Notes: generated from the sequence alone by a model not told the origin. A DNA stretch of 38,578 nucleotides from Halalkalibacter wakoensis JCM 9140 (GCF_000513095.1 NZ_BAUT01000038.1:1-38578), one strand, 5' to 3'; numbered from the stretch's first letter, positions 1 to 8,698 are shown. A program made the numbers and translations.

Positions 1-2
1 GT

Positions 3-96
3 CTTCTGACAGAAACGGATGGGATAGGAGAAAGGAGTCAGAAGAGAGTACGACTTTTGACAGAAACCGATGGGATGAGTAGAAAGGAGTCAGAAG
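3..96. repeat. Tandem pair of 42-43 bp inverted-repeat units
   Basis: Unit 1 is 3-44 and unit 2 is 54-96, separated by 9 bp (period 51). Each begins CTTCTGAC or CTTTTGAC and ends GTCAGAAG, so the ends are inverted repeats (8/8 and 7/8). The cores share AGAAAC-GATGGGAT and AGAAAGGAGTCAGAAG. No coding potential is seen. From memory, similar short palindromic units recur in genomes of alkaliphilic bacilli, but I cannot count copies here. They lie downstream of the 3' end of the minus-strand NERD gene. Confidence 0.7.
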
Positions 97-270
97 TAGC
101 ATATACTTGAATTAGAACAGTAATCGGCTTATTTAAAGTAGGTATCACTTGTCTTTCCAAAGACAGTATAATTTTTCTGTAAGACTCTATTAAAGGTTCT
201 CATATGCAAATCTACTTGGCACCAATCGTAGATATTTTTAGTAGTAATTTTTCGATCTGGAAATAAGAGC

Positions 271-1038
271 TTAAATTACATCGATTGTTCGTAAAAGAGC
301 TAGTACGATCTTTTCCTTACTACCGCAGTCTTTGCATATGAAGATAGAATTTTCTATAGAGAGAGCGAATGACCTACAGCTCTTACAGTAAACGCCTCTT
401 TGTAATTGTTCATATTTATATTCAGGTAAGAATGTAAATGGATTTTCTGTTTGATGCAATGAGAGCAATTTTTCGGCTAGCTCTTTAGGATGGTTAGTAA
501 GCTTAGAAGAAGGTTTTTGTAAATTTTTTAAAAAGCGATTTAATTGGGTAGGGAAGATAAGAGGTTGATTGATAGGAGCTTGATATAAAGTGAATTCAGG
601 GTTAATAAAAACAATAGTGGCATCAACAAGATCATTGCACTTGAGGTTCTTAAGAAGTTGACGTAATAGGGATGTGCTTCTTTTTAATTGGTAAATAGGG
701 TTTTTGTATTCACGGTCAGTCGTTATCGAATGGAGTTTATCTGTTTCAAAATAAAAGTCACCTTCGAAATTCTTGATATCTAAAAGATGGATCACGCCTT
801 GTGATAGGATTAAGGAGTCTATTTGAAAATAGGAATGGTTTACTTCCAGGAGCAAGTCATTTAAGATGTATCGGTCCTCATGAAAAGGATCCACGAGAGA
901 ATCAAATTTAACCTCTCCCTCATAGCCTTTTTCAAGATTTAAATAGCGGAGTTTATTTTTTTCCGATAAATTCATTCTTGTATGCAAAGATCTCATAACT
1001 AATAGTTCTTTCGATTCAGAACGTGCTTTTAGTAACAT
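271..1038 (-). CDS. NERD-domain protein with C-terminal zinc ribbon
   Basis: The N-terminal half (about residues 35-150) has the pattern of the nuclease-related NERD domain: a KGYEGEVKFD opening, then D..LLEVN, FQIDSLILSQG and HLLDIKNFEGDFYFE, matching the restriction-endonuclease-like D...(D/E)xK core. The C-terminus carries two CxxC pairs (YCKSCRSF and FICKDCGS), a likely zinc ribbon. The family is common in Bacillus, presumed to bind or cut nucleic acid, without a proven role. The start is set at 1038 (MLLKARSESK), 255 aa. The upstream in-frame ATG at 1047 touches the AAAGGATG ribosome site with no spacing, whereas 1038 has a normal gap. It is a single gene with no operon partner. The family call is good; the function is unknown. 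Confidence 0.8.
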   Translation of the reverse strand: MLLKARSESKELLVMRSLHTRMNLSEKNKLRYLNLEKGYEGEVKFDSLVDPFHEDRYILNDLLLEVNHSYFQIDSLILSQGVIHLLDIKNFEGDFYFETDKLHSITTDREYKNPIYQLKRSTSLLRQLLKNLKCNDLVDATIVFINPEFTLYQAPINQPLIFPTQLNRFLKNLQKPSSKLTNHPKELAEKLLSLHQTENPFTFLPEYKYEQLQRGVYCKSCRSFALSIENSIFICKDCGSKEKIVLALLRTIDVI

Positions 1039-1148
1039 AGCCCACATCCTTTCTTAAATTCTAATTCTATTATATTTAAAATAAAGTAGAAAAATAGGTT
1101 TTAGGAAGAAAGAATAACATTTAATAAACCAAATAGGTTCTTAATCAT

Positions 1149-1310
1149 ATGACCAATCTTTTTGACTACAAAAAGCATTGGATGCATAACTTAAAAGTAA
1201 CAGTGAGATCACTTGAAGAGTTTTTAGATGAGTGCATGAAAACGGCAACCAAAAATTTACAAGCTTATGACTATCTTATAATAGTAAGTCATATTTTAAT
1301 TTTCAAATAA
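1149..1310 (+). other. Doubtful small ORF, 53 aa
   Basis: An ATG-started frame with many charged and aromatic residues (MTNLFDYKKHWMHNL...) lies in the 405 bp gap between the NERD gene and mqo. There is no convincing ribosome site upstream and I do not recognise the protein. It may be a remnant or chance. The rest of the gap (1311-1443) holds the mqo promoter and leader. Confidence 0.2.
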
Positions 1311-1322
1311 TAATGATACAAT
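1294..1322 (+). promoter_or_regulatory. Probable sigma-A promoter of mqo
   Basis: An extended -10, TGATACAAT (TGn at 1314-1316, TACAAT at 1317-1322), with a weak -35 TTTTAA at 1294-1299 and a 17 bp spacer. It leaves a leader of roughly 115 nt before mqo, which includes a short CACCA/TGGTG hairpin near 1367-1381. Confidence 0.45.
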
Positions 1323-1443
1323 AGAATAGGTTATGGTTGGTTCAGAAAAGATGTGTGACTATGTTGCACCATGAATTGGTGTGATGTGTAAGCAGATGCT
1401 CCTACATCCTTTCTGTGAATTTAAGGGTTTAGGGAGGTATATG

Positions 1444-2967
1444 ATGAGCAACAAACAAACAAATACAGACGTGATCTTAATTGGTGCCGGGGTCATGAGT
1501 GCGACTTTGGGTACACTTTTAAAAGAATTAGTGCCAGACTGGAAGATAAGCGTATTTGAAAAGCTTTCAAAAGCAGGAGAAGAAAGCTCGAATGAATGGA
1601 ATAATGCAGGAACCGGACATGCTGCGCTGTGTGAGCTCAATTATACAACGGAGAGACCAGACGGTTCGGTCGATATTAGCAAAGCAATTAAAATTAATGA
1701 ACAATTTCAAGTTTCTATGCAGTTTTGGTCTCATCTTGTAAACCGTGGGCTGATTGAGAACCCGCAGGACTTTATTATGCAGTTGCCTCATATGAGTATG
1801 GTTCAAGGAGAACAAAATATAACTTTTTTAAGAAACCGATTTAAAGCGCTTTCTGAAAATCCTCTGTTCGAGGGAATGGAATTTTCAGATGATCCACAAC
1901 AGTTAAAGGAATGGATTCCGCTCATCATGCAAGACCGTTCTTCGGAGGAACCGATTGCTGCAACAAAAATTGATTCTGGAACGGATGTTAATTTTGGTGC
2001 CTTAACACGAAAGTTGTTTGATCAACTAGAAAATAAAGATGTTGAACTTAACTACAAACATAGTGTCACTGACATGAAGCGTACGAATGATGGCTTATGG
2101 GAAGTGAAAGTACGGAACCTTGATAGTGGTGAAGTTGAAAGCCATACGGCTAAATTTGTCTTTATTGGAGGCGGGGGAGGAAGCCTGCATTTGCTTCAAA
2201 AATCAGGTATTCCTGAAGGCAAACATATTGGTGGATTCCCTGTAAGTGGAATTTTTATGGTTTGTAAAAACCCTGATATTGTTGAACAGCATCATGCAAA
2301 AGTATATGGGAAGGCAAAGGTGGGAGCTCCGCCGATGTCGGTACCTCACCTTGATACAAGGTATATTGATAATAAAAAGTCATTGCTCTTTGGGCCATTT
2401 GCTGGCTTTACGCCGAAGTTTTTAAAATATGGATCCGTGTTTGACCTGTTAACATCGGTTAAACCAGACAACTTTGTCACGATGCTAGCAGCTGGAGCAA
2501 AGAATATGTCATTGACAAAATACTTGATCCAGCAAGTAATGCTATCAAAGGAAAAGCGTATGGATGAGTTACGCGAGTTTATTCCGAATGCGAAAAGCGA
2601 GGATTGGGACTTAGTCGTAGCAGGGCAACGTGTCCAAGTTATCAAAGATACAGAAGCTGGTGGAAAAGGGACACTTCAATTTGGAACGGAAGTGGTGACA
2701 GCTGGCGATGGCTCAATAGCAGCCCTACTTGGAGCCTCTCCTGGGGCATCTACTGCTGTTTCGGTTATGTTGGAAGTTATGACAAGATGTTTCCCAGACC
2801 AAATAAACGAATGGGAACCAAAAATTAAAGAAATGATTCCTTCATATGGCGAATCATTAATGGAAAACCCAAAACTTTTACAAGAAGTCCATCTTTCAAC
2901 AGCACAAGCTCTTGAATTAAATGGGGAAAAAAAAATGAGTTTTAGCAGGGAAAAAGTGGAAGCATAA
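1444..2967 (+). CDS. mqo: Malate:quinone oxidoreductase (Mqo)
   Basis: This peripheral-membrane FAD enzyme oxidises malate to oxaloacetate and passes electrons to the quinone pool, giving a TCA-cycle route independent of NAD-malate dehydrogenase. The N-terminus has the FAD fold with the Mqo-typical [11 protein letters not shown] (residues 13-23), followed by [19 protein letters not shown], a family hallmark. Further matches are [28 protein letters not shown] and [11 protein letters not shown]-type residues near the C-terminus. At 507 aa it has the usual length of about 500. AGGGAGG at 1431-1437 serves the ATG pair at 1441/1444; 1444 has the better spacing. The gene is monocistronic and ends in a hairpin that includes its own stop codon. 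Confidence 0.95.
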   Translation: MSNKQTNTDVILIGAGVMSATLGTLLKELVPDWKISVFEKLSKAGEESSNEWNNAGTGHAALCELNYTTERPDGSVDISKAIKINEQFQVSMQFWSHLVNRGLIENPQDFIMQLPHMSMVQGEQNITFLRNRFKALSENPLFEGMEFSDDPQQLKEWIPLIMQDRSSEEPIAATKIDSGTDVNFGALTRKLFDQLENKDVELNYKHSVTDMKRTNDGLWEVKVRNLDSGEVESHTAKFVFIGGGGGSLHLLQKSGIPEGKHIGGFPVSGIFMVCKNPDIVEQHHAKVYGKAKVGAPPMSVPHLDTRYIDNKKSLLFGPFAGFTPKFLKYGSVFDLLTSVKPDNFVTMLAAGAKNMSLTKYLIQQVMLSKEKRMDELREFIPNAKSEDWDLVVAGQRVQVIKDTEAGGKGTLQFGTEVVTAGDGSIAALLGASPGASTAVSVMLEVMTRCFPDQINEWEPKIKEMIPSYGESLMENPKLLQEVHLSTAQALELNGEKKMSFSREKVEA

Positions 2968-2998
2968 ACTTACCTTAGGTAAGTTTATGCTTTTTTTT
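2962..2998 (+). terminator. Intrinsic terminator of mqo
   Basis: A perfect 13 bp stem, GCATAAACTTACC / GGTAAGTTTATGC, with a TTA loop, followed by eight T. The mqo stop codon (2965-2967) lies inside the left arm, so ribosomes finishing mqo would cover part of the hairpin. Confidence 0.93.
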
Positions 2999-3003
2999 GC
3001 ATT

Positions 3004-3038
3004 AAAAAAGCCGCTCGCTACCTAAGTAGCAGAGCGAC
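3004..3038 (-). terminator. Intrinsic terminator of the ahpC-ahpF operon
   Basis: Read on the minus strand: GTCGCTC-T-GCTA, loop CTTAGG, TAGC-GAGCGGC, then six T. There is one bulge and one G-U pair. It begins 10 bp after the ahpF stop. Confidence 0.9.
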
Positions 3039-3048
3039 TCTTCACTTA

Positions 3049-4578
3049 TTAATTTCTAATTAAGTAATCAAATGCTCCTAATGATGCAGTCGCTCCTGAT
3101 CCCATAGAAATAATAATTTGGTTATAGGCACTATCTGTACAATCACCTGCAGCAAACAAACCAGGAACAGTAGTAGATCCATGTTTGTCTACAATGATTT
3201 CACCCATGCGATTACGTTCAACGACTCCATCTAACCAATCTGTGTTTGGTACAAGACCGATTTGAACGAAGACACCTTGTAACTCAACATGTTTGACTTC
3301 CTCTGTTTCACGATCAATGAAAGAAATGCCGTTTACACTTTCGTCACCGGTAATTTCTTTTGTTTGAACGTTTTTATGAACCGTTACATTCGGAAGGCTA
3401 TATAGACGTTTTTGTAGGACTTCATCCGCTTTTAGCTCTGGCATGAATTCAAGAACAGTCACGTGTTTTACAATTCCAGCAAGGTCAATAGCTGCCTCGA
3501 TACCGGAATTTCCGCCACCGATAACCGCTACGTCTTTGCCTTCAAACAATGGACCATCACAGTGAGGGCAGTATGCTACCCCTTTGTTTTTGAATTCTTG
3601 TTCTCCAGGAACGTTAACATTCCTCCAACGAGCACCAGTAGAAACAATAACTGTTTTACTTTTTAGAACAGCGCCATTTTCAAGTTCGAGTTCGAAAAGG
3701 TCTTTCTTCTCGATGCCTTTTGCACGCTGCAAATTCATAATATCGATATCGTATTCTTTTACATGCTCTTCAAGGCTTGCTGCAAGCTTAGGGCCTTCTG
3801 TTTGCTTCACGCTAATGAAGTTTTCAATAGCCATTGTATCCATCACTTGTCCACCAAAGCGTTCTGCAACGATACCAGTACGAATTCCTTTACGAGCAGC
3901 ATAAATAGCTGCACTTGCTCCAGCAGGACCGCCACCAACAACAAGAACATCAAACGGATCTTTATTAGAAAGCTCTGACGCATCTGGGCCAGTACCAAGC
4001 TTCGCAAGGATTTCTTCAACCGTCATACGACCGCCACCAAAGAATTCCCCATTTAAATAAACAGCTGGTACAGACATAACGTTTTTGCTTTCAACTTCAT
4101 CTTTAAAAGCTGCTCCGTCAATCATCGTATGAGTAATACCAGGGTTCAAAACACTCATCATGTTAAGAGCTTGTACAACATCAGGGCAGTTATGGCAGCT
4201 TAAGCTAACATATGTTTCGAAGTGATACTCACCTTCAATTTTCTTGACTTGATCAATAACGCTTTGATCAACCTTTGGAGCTCGTCCACTAACTTGTAGG
4301 AGAGCAAGTACCAAAGAAGTGAATTCATGACCTAACGGAATTCCAGCAAACGTTACACCCGTATCTTCACCAACACGGTTTACGCTAAAGCTAGGAGTTC
4401 GAGCTAGTGTTGCTTCACGTACACTTATTTTATCTGACATCGATGCGATCTCATTCACAAGATCGATCGTTTCAGAAGAAGTTTGATCAGAGCCTGCACT
4501 TACTTTAAGAACGATATCGCCTTCTAAAAGTTGCAAGTACTGATTTAATTGGTCTTTAATATCTTTTTCAAGTGCCAT
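3049..4578 (-). CDS. ahpF: Alkyl hydroperoxide reductase subunit F (AhpF)
   Basis: This flavoprotein disulfide reductase takes electrons from NADH and passes them through its own disulfides to AhpC, so that AhpC can reduce peroxides. At 509 aa it has the usual AhpF length. The N-terminal double thioredoxin-fold domain holds the redox pair CHNC (C128/C131). The FAD fold starts at [14 protein letters not shown] (about 211), the second active-site pair is CPHC (C337/C340), the NADH fold is [13 protein letters not shown] (about 351), and a [13 protein letters not shown] site is near the C-terminus. A ribosome site AAGGAG precedes the ATG. It follows ahpC with a 12 bp gap on the same strand and shares its PerR-type promoter. 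Confidence 0.97.
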   Translation of the reverse strand: MALEKDIKDQLNQYLQLLEGDIVLKVSAGSDQTSSETIDLVNEIASMSDKISVREATLARTPSFSVNRVGEDTGVTFAGIPLGHEFTSLVLALLQVSGRAPKVDQSVIDQVKKIEGEYHFETYVSLSCHNCPDVVQALNMMSVLNPGITHTMIDGAAFKDEVESKNVMSVPAVYLNGEFFGGGRMTVEEILAKLGTGPDASELSNKDPFDVLVVGGGPAGASAAIYAARKGIRTGIVAERFGGQVMDTMAIENFISVKQTEGPKLAASLEEHVKEYDIDIMNLQRAKGIEKKDLFELELENGAVLKSKTVIVSTGARWRNVNVPGEQEFKNKGVAYCPHCDGPLFEGKDVAVIGGGNSGIEAAIDLAGIVKHVTVLEFMPELKADEVLQKRLYSLPNVTVHKNVQTKEITGDESVNGISFIDRETEEVKHVELQGVFVQIGLVPNTDWLDGVVERNRMGEIIVDKHGSTTVPGLFAAGDCTDSAYNQIIISMGSGATASLGAFDYLIRN

Positions 4579-4590
4579 TTAATGCGCTCC

Positions 4591-5154
4591 TTAGATTTTT
4601 CCTACTAGGTCAAGGCTTGGCTTAAGTGTTTCGCCGCCTTCTTGCCATTTAGCTGGGCAAACTTCACCTGGATTTTGACGAACATATTGTGCTGCTTTAA
4701 CTTTGTTAATTAATGTGCTTGCATCACGACCAATTCCACCAGCATTGATTTCAACTGTTTGGATAACGCCGTCTGGATCGATGATGAACGTACCGCGATC
4801 TGCAAGACCTTCTTCTTCGTTTAGTACTTCAAAGTTACGAGAAACGGTTTGAGAAGGGTCACCAATCATTGCATAAGTAATTTTTCCGATTGTTTCTGAG
4901 CTGTCATGCCAGCCTTTATGTGTAAAGTGAGTATCCGTTGATACAGAGTAAACTTCTACTCCAAGGTCTTTTAATGTAGCATATTCGTTTTGTAGATCTT
5001 CAAGCTCAGTTGGGCAAACAAATGTGAAATCTGCAGGGTAGAAGCAGAAAATGCTCCATTGACCTTTTAAATCTTCGTTTGTAACATCGATGAATTCACC
5101 GTCTTTGTAAGCTTTTGCTGCGAATGGTTTTACTTCAGTTCCGATTAATGACAT
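4591..5154 (-). CDS. ahpC: Alkyl hydroperoxide reductase subunit C, 2-Cys peroxiredoxin (AhpC)
   Basis: This cytoplasmic peroxiredoxin reduces hydrogen peroxide, organic hydroperoxides and peroxynitrite. At 187 aa it is the standard length. The peroxidatic cysteine is C47 in FTFVCPTEL and the resolving cysteine is C166 in GEVCPAKW. The GGIGRD and YF-type C-terminal regions match typical AhpC. A strong ribosome site TAGGAGG lies upstream of the ATG. It is the first gene of the ahpC-ahpF operon, with a PerR-like box over the promoter, so induction by peroxide is expected by analogy with B. subtilis. Confidence 0.97.
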   Translation of the reverse strand: MSLIGTEVKPFAAKAYKDGEFIDVTNEDLKGQWSIFCFYPADFTFVCPTELEDLQNEYATLKDLGVEVYSVSTDTHFTHKGWHDSSETIGKITYAMIGDPSQTVSRNFEVLNEEEGLADRGTFIIDPDGVIQTVEINAGGIGRDASTLINKVKAAQYVRQNPGEVCPAKWQEGGETLKPSLDLVGKI

Positions 5155-5217
5155 AGTAAATCGTCCTCCTAAATTGTATTGAGTGAATTAAAATAGTGAT
5201 ATAAAGAAAAACTTTAT

Positions 5218-5232
5218 ATATAATAATTCTAA
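5218..5232 (-). promoter_or_regulatory. PerR box of ahpC
   Basis: On the minus strand, TTAGAATTATTATAT matches the PerR consensus TTATAATNATTATAA at 13 of 15 positions. It lies immediately downstream of the -10, about over the transcription start, as expected for a repressor of this operon. Confidence 0.75.
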
Positions 5233-5240
5233 TTATATAT

Positions 5241-5270
5241 AAATTATCAAATAACACATTTTGTTGTCAA
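5241..5270 (-). promoter_or_regulatory. Sigma-A promoter of ahpC-ahpF
   Basis: On the minus strand, a perfect -35 TTGACA (5265-5270) lies 17-18 bp from a -10 read as ATAATT or TAATTT (5241-5247). The PerR box follows directly. Confidence 0.7.
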
Positions 5271-5628
5271 GACAAACCCTTCTATTCCCTAAAAAAATTA
5301 GAATTACTTTGAGGGGATGTAAAGGTGAGGTTTCTGCAAATACCTGACCGTAACTAGTTTACACCAAATAAATTGTAAATTATGTAACAAATATTATTGT
5401 GTTGTTCTCAATTAGTTAGTAGAATTGAAAGTTTGTGGTAAATTTCCCCTTTGTCTAACTAACTAAGTAAAGATAGTACCTATTGTACCTGTAATGAAGG
5501 CTCTTTAATCATCTGCTGATTAAATAATACGTTAAAAATAAATAAGTCGATTAAAAACGACATATTTCTCTTTGTTGTTCCGTTAAAATAATGCTAGACC
5601 ATACGAAAAGCTATAGAGGAGACACTAG
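5271..5628. other. Gene-free intergenic stretch, 358 bp
   Basis: This is the AT-rich spacer between the divergent ahpC and GGDEF genes. A loose inverted pair TTAGTTAG (about 5413) and CTAACTAA (about 5456) is visible, but no ORF, RNA gene or clear promoter for the downstream gene could be assigned. Confidence 0.4.
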
Positions 5629-6294
5629 ATGAAATATAAAGGTAGAGTCTTAATCGTTTTTATTTTTATCTTCATTGTCGTTACATGGCATTCTTTTTAT
5701 TTTCTCGTTGACTTTGAGTCATCATATGTTTTTTTAATTGAGGCAGGTCATTATAAATGGGATTTTCTTTTTATCCCATTATTGTCACCATTTTTTTGGT
5801 GGCTTGGATATCAGTATGACAAAGCTAAGTTTTTATCCGAAAAGGATGCATTAACTGGCCTCTACAATAGACGATATGTAGCACAAGTGACACCTAAGTT
5901 GTTAGAACAAACAATGAAAACGAACAAAAAGATGTCGATATCCATTATTGACTGCAATAACTTCAAAAAAATTAATGACACATATGGACATAAAACTGGA
6001 GATACAATCCTCGTAAACATAGCTAGGATTCTGCAGGAGAGTACGTCAAAAAAAGATGTAGTAGCAAGATGGGGAGGGGACGAATTTATAATTGTTTCTT
6101 CTCATTTAAAAGAAAAAAATAGGTTGTCTCACATAGAAGCAAGCTTAAAAAAACTTTCCATTCAGGTAGGATTTGACGTATCAGTCTCCATAGGAACGGC
6201 TATTTATCCAGATCAAGCAAATAATATTGATCAATTGCTAAAGATTTCAGATCGAACGATGTACAATCAAAAACTAGGAAAAATAATAAACTAA
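5629..6294 (+). CDS. Membrane-anchored GGDEF diguanylate cyclase
   Basis: Probably makes cyclic di-GMP from two GTP. Residues 7-27 and about 44-61 are hydrophobic, giving two membrane segments joined by a short outside loop, too small for a folded sensor domain. The GGDEF domain (about 70-221) is complete: DALTGLYNRRY, the metal/GTP region IIDCNNFKKINDTYGHKTGD, the active-site loop RWGGDEF (GGDEF at 149-153) and SIGTAIYP. No RxxD inhibitory site is seen five residues before GGDEF. Ribosome site GAGGAG. It is monocistronic with a weak terminator. Whether the cyclase is active is inferred from the intact motif. Confidence 0.9.
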   Translation: MKYKGRVLIVFIFIFIVVTWHSFYFLVDFESSYVFLIEAGHYKWDFLFIPLLSPFFWWLGYQYDKAKFLSEKDALTGLYNRRYVAQVTPKLLEQTMKTNKKMSISIIDCNNFKKINDTYGHKTGDTILVNIARILQESTSKKDVVARWGGDEFIIVSSHLKEKNRLSHIEASLKKLSIQVGFDVSVSIGTAIYPDQANNIDQLLKISDRTMYNQKLGKIIN

Positions 6295-6297
6295 GAG

Positions 6298-6325
6298 CCT
6301 TCTAATAAAAGTGGAAGGTTTTTTT
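6298..6325 (+). terminator. Weak terminator after the GGDEF gene
   Basis: Stem CCTTC / GAAGG (5 bp) with a loop of about 11 nt, then seven T. The stem is short but the U-tract is good. Confidence 0.6.
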
Positions 6326-6354
6326 GTTTCTTAAGAGATCAACATAGTTTTTTA

Positions 6355-6383
6355 TTGTAAAAAGGAGATACGTATCGTATATT
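6355..6383 (+). promoter_or_regulatory. Sigma-A promoter of the ferredoxin-NADP reductase gene
   Basis: -35 TTGTAA (6355-6360), 17 bp spacer, -10 TATATT (6378-6383). The Fur-like box starts 5 bp downstream. Confidence 0.6.
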
Positions 6384-6388
6384 TAATT

Positions 6389-6407
6389 GAGAATGATAAT
6401 TAATTAC
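6389..6407 (+). promoter_or_regulatory. Fur-type iron box
   Basis: GAGAATGATAATTAATTAC matches the 19 bp Fur consensus GATAATGATAATCATTATC at 14 positions and sits at the expected transcription start. As I recall, the B. subtilis homologue ycgT belongs to the Fur regulon, which supports the call. Confidence 0.6.
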
Positions 6408-6434
6408 AGTTATTCACGCTAGGAGTGAGTGTAA

Positions 6435-7484
6435 ATGAAGGAACTTGAATTATACGATGTGACCATTATTGGTGGTGGGCCAGCAGGTCTGTACTCTGCT
6501 TTTTACAGTGGACTTCGTGAAATGAAAACAAAAATCATTGAACATCAACCATATCTAGGTGGAAAACTACATATATACCCTGAGAAGATGATATGGGATG
6601 TAGGGGGGCTTGCTCCTACTCCTGCAGGGAAGCTTATTGAACAATTAGTTGAGCAAGGACTAACGTTTCACCCAACCGTTGTGTTAAATGAAAAAATACA
6701 ATCCATTGCCCAAACGCCAAAGGGAGAATTCCTGTTAAAGGCTGCATCAGGTGTGGAGCACTTATCAAAAACGGTCATTATCGCTGTTGGAAGTGGGATT
6801 TTAAATCCACAAAAGCTTCCGATTGAAGGGGCAGAAAGATTTGAAATAGCGAACTTGCACTACACGGTTAAGTCATTAAAAAGATTCCAAAATAAAACCG
6901 TCATTATATCAGGTGGGGGAAACTCGGCGATTGATTGGGCAAATACATTAGAACCTATAGCGAAAAAAGTGTATGTAACGTACCGAAAAGAGGCTTTAAA
7001 AGGTCATGAAGCTCAAGTAAGTAAGCTTGAAAATAGTTCAGTTACATGCTTGTTTCATTCCGAAATTTCAAAGCTTATCGCAGATGCGCAGCAAGAAACA
7101 ATTGAAACGGTCGAACTGACAAATCAAAAAACGAAAGAAGTATCCTATATCAAAGTTGACGATGTGATCGTGAACCACGGTTATGAACGGGATGCCACGT
7201 TATTTACAAACAGCAAACTGCCTGTTGAGTTGATAAATGACTGCTTGGTTAAAGGAAATGTTAGCAGTGAGTCTTCGATTCCGGGTCTTTATGCAGCGGG
7301 AGACATTCTTATGCACGAGGGAAAAGTGAATTTAATTGCAGGGGCTTTCCAAGATGCAGCGAATGCGGTGAATAAAGCGAAGCAGTTTATTGAACCTAGT
7401 GCGAACAAGGCAGCAATGGTTTCTTCTCATAATGAATTGTTTAAGGGAAGAAATAAGGAATTGGTGAAGCGGATGATGGGGTAG
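6435..7484 (+). CDS. Ferredoxin/flavodoxin-NADP reductase type 2 (YcgT/YumC-like)
   Basis: This thioredoxin-reductase-like flavoenzyme moves electrons between NADPH and ferredoxin or flavodoxin. The FAD fold is VTIIGGGPAGLYSAFYSG (about 9-26), then LGGKLHIYPEK, GG(x)P and the NADPH fold VIISGGGNSAIDWAN (about 156-170). The second FAD site is GLYAAGDILMHEGKVNLI near 280. The CxxC of true thioredoxin reductase is absent, which separates it from TrxB. At 349 aa it fits the type-2 FNR family. Ribosome site TAGGAG. A Fur-like box at its promoter suggests induction under iron limitation, when it may serve flavodoxin or iron release. Family confident; electron partner not known. Confidence 0.88.
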   Translation: MKELELYDVTIIGGGPAGLYSAFYSGLREMKTKIIEHQPYLGGKLHIYPEKMIWDVGGLAPTPAGKLIEQLVEQGLTFHPTVVLNEKIQSIAQTPKGEFLLKAASGVEHLSKTVIIAVGSGILNPQKLPIEGAERFEIANLHYTVKSLKRFQNKTVIISGGGNSAIDWANTLEPIAKKVYVTYRKEALKGHEAQVSKLENSSVTCLFHSEISKLIADAQQETIETVELTNQKTKEVSYIKVDDVIVNHGYERDATLFTNSKLPVELINDCLVKGNVSSESSIPGLYAAGDILMHEGKVNLIAGAFQDAANAVNKAKQFIEPSANKAAMVSSHNELFKGRNKELVKRMMG

Positions 7485-7494
7485 ATATTGTTTT

Positions 7495-7531
7495 AGGGTG
7501 TGTCAATCATGTTGACACACCCTTTAATTTT
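7495..7531 (+). terminator. Terminator of the ferredoxin-NADP reductase gene
   Basis: A perfect 11-12 bp stem GGGTGTGTCAA / TTGACACACCC with a TCATG loop, then TTTAATTTT. Confidence 0.88.
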
Positions 7532-7541
7532 GCCAATTTGC

Positions 7542-7572
7542 TTGGTTTTCTATTGAAAACTTACTATAGTAA
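7542..7572 (+). promoter_or_regulatory. Promoter with overlapping palindromic operator of the LLM oxidoreductase
   Basis: -35 TTGGTT (7542-7547), 17 bp spacer, -10 TATAGT (7565-7570). The -10 lies inside the perfect 12 bp palindrome TTACTATAGTAA (7561-7572), which is a likely operator. Palindromes of this kind over a -10 are typical of MarR/HxlR-type repressors, but no regulator gene is adjacent. Confidence 0.55.
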
Positions 7573-7599
7573 AGTAAGAGAAAAATAGGAGGCGATCAT

Positions 7600-8646
7600 A
7601 TGGAAATCGGAATCAGTACATTCGTTGAAACCACACCAGATGTACATACAGGAGAAACAATTAGTCATGCAGAGCGTATACGAGAAGTAGTTGAGGAAAT
7701 TGTATTAGCCGATCAAGTTGGACTTGATGTATTTGGGGTAGGGGAGCATCACCGTGAGGATTTTGCAGCGTCCGCTCCGGCCGTTATTTTAGCAGCTGCC
7801 GCTTCACAAACAAAAAAGATTCGTCTGACAAGTGCAGTAACGGTTCTCTCATCAGCAGACCCGGTTCGTGTTTTTCAAGATTTTGCGACAGTTGACGCCA
7901 TTTCAAATGGACGTGCTGAGATTATGGCAGGGCGCGGTTCTTTTATTGAGTCATTCCCACTTTTTGGGTATAACTTAAATGATTATAATGAGTTATTTGA
8001 TGAAAAGTTAGAGTTGCTCCTAAAAATTCGTGAATCTGAAAAAGTAAGTTGGCGAGGGGGGCACCGTCCGGCGATTGACAATCTAGGTGTGTATCCTCGT
8101 CCGGTGCAAGAGCCTCTTCCTGTTTGGATTGGCAGTGGCGGTAATGCAGAATCTGTGATTCGAGCTGGTTTGCTTGGGTTGCCACTCGTTCTTGCGATTA
8201 TCGGTGGAAGACCGCTTCAATTTGCACCACTTGTTGACCTTTACAAAAAAGCAGCGGCACAAGCTGGACATGATGTGTCGAAGTTGCCTGTTGCGTCTCA
8301 TTCGCACGGGTTTATTGCAGAAACTACGGATGTTGCAGCAGATAAGTTTTTTGCTCCTACTCAACAAGTCTTGAACGTGCTTGGCAAAGAGCGGGGCTGG
8401 GGTCATTATGACCGTGCAGCTTTTGATGCAGCTCGCAGCTTCGAGGGAGCCCTTTATGTAGGGGATGCTCAAACAGTAGCAGAAAAGATCATCCACCTTC
8501 GCAAACATGTAGGGATAACTCGTTTTATGCTTCACGTTCCTGTTGGGTCGATGCCTCATGAGGATGTGATGAAGGCAATTGAATTGTTAGGGCGTGAGGT
8601 TGCTCCTAGAGTGCGTGAAGAAGTAAAAAAGTGGGAAGACGAATAG
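7600..8646 (+). CDS. LLM-class (luciferase-like) flavin-dependent oxidoreductase
   Basis: A TIM-barrel FMN- or F420-type monooxygenase of the bacterial luciferase superfamily, presumably FMN-dependent in Bacillus. Typical motifs are DVFGVGEHHREDF (about 44-57), IRLTSAVTVLSSADPVRVFQDFAT, NGRAEIMAGRGSF and PLPVWIGSGGN. At 348 aa it is a normal length. The ribosome site AGGAGG with a 7 bp gap fixes the ATG. It stands alone between two strong terminators, with an operator-like palindrome on its promoter, which suggests substrate- or stress-induced expression. The substrate cannot be told from sequence. Confidence 0.9.
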   Translation: MEIGISTFVETTPDVHTGETISHAERIREVVEEIVLADQVGLDVFGVGEHHREDFAASAPAVILAAAASQTKKIRLTSAVTVLSSADPVRVFQDFATVDAISNGRAEIMAGRGSFIESFPLFGYNLNDYNELFDEKLELLLKIRESEKVSWRGGHRPAIDNLGVYPRPVQEPLPVWIGSGGNAESVIRAGLLGLPLVLAIIGGRPLQFAPLVDLYKKAAAQAGHDVSKLPVASHSHGFIAETTDVAADKFFAPTQQVLNVLGKERGWGHYDRAAFDAARSFEGALYVGDAQTVAEKIIHLRKHVGITRFMLHVPVGSMPHEDVMKAIELLGREVAPRVREEVKKWEDE

Positions 8647-8655
8647 TAAGCAATA

Positions 8656-8693
8656 AAACAGGTAGATAGAGAGTCTCTCTATCTACCTGTTTT
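8656..8693. terminator. Bidirectional terminator between the LLM gene and the cellulase
   Basis: A long perfect stem AACAGGTAGATAGAGAG / CTCTCTATCTACCTGTT with T-rich tails on both strands (TTTTTT on plus, TTTTATT on minus). It ends both convergent genes; the cellulase stop codon is at 8699-8701. Confidence 0.93.
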
Positions 8694-8698
8694 TTAAA

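Noticed and set aside
1-96. CRISPR array from the two repeats at the window start
   Set aside because: Only two imperfect units with a 9 bp gap, no spacer-sized unique segments and no cas genes.
3452-3466. CACGTG inside ahpF as another parS
   Set aside because: The flanks (GTCACGTGTTTT) break the palindrome; only the central hexamer matches.
6435-7484. Annotation as thioredoxin reductase
   Set aside because: It lacks the active-site CxxC; the fold and length fit type-2 ferredoxin-NADP reductase.
8083-8559. 158-codon minus-strand frame inside the LLM oxidoreductase
   Set aside because: It lies wholly within a well-supported gene on the other strand, has no ribosome site and no recognisable domain.
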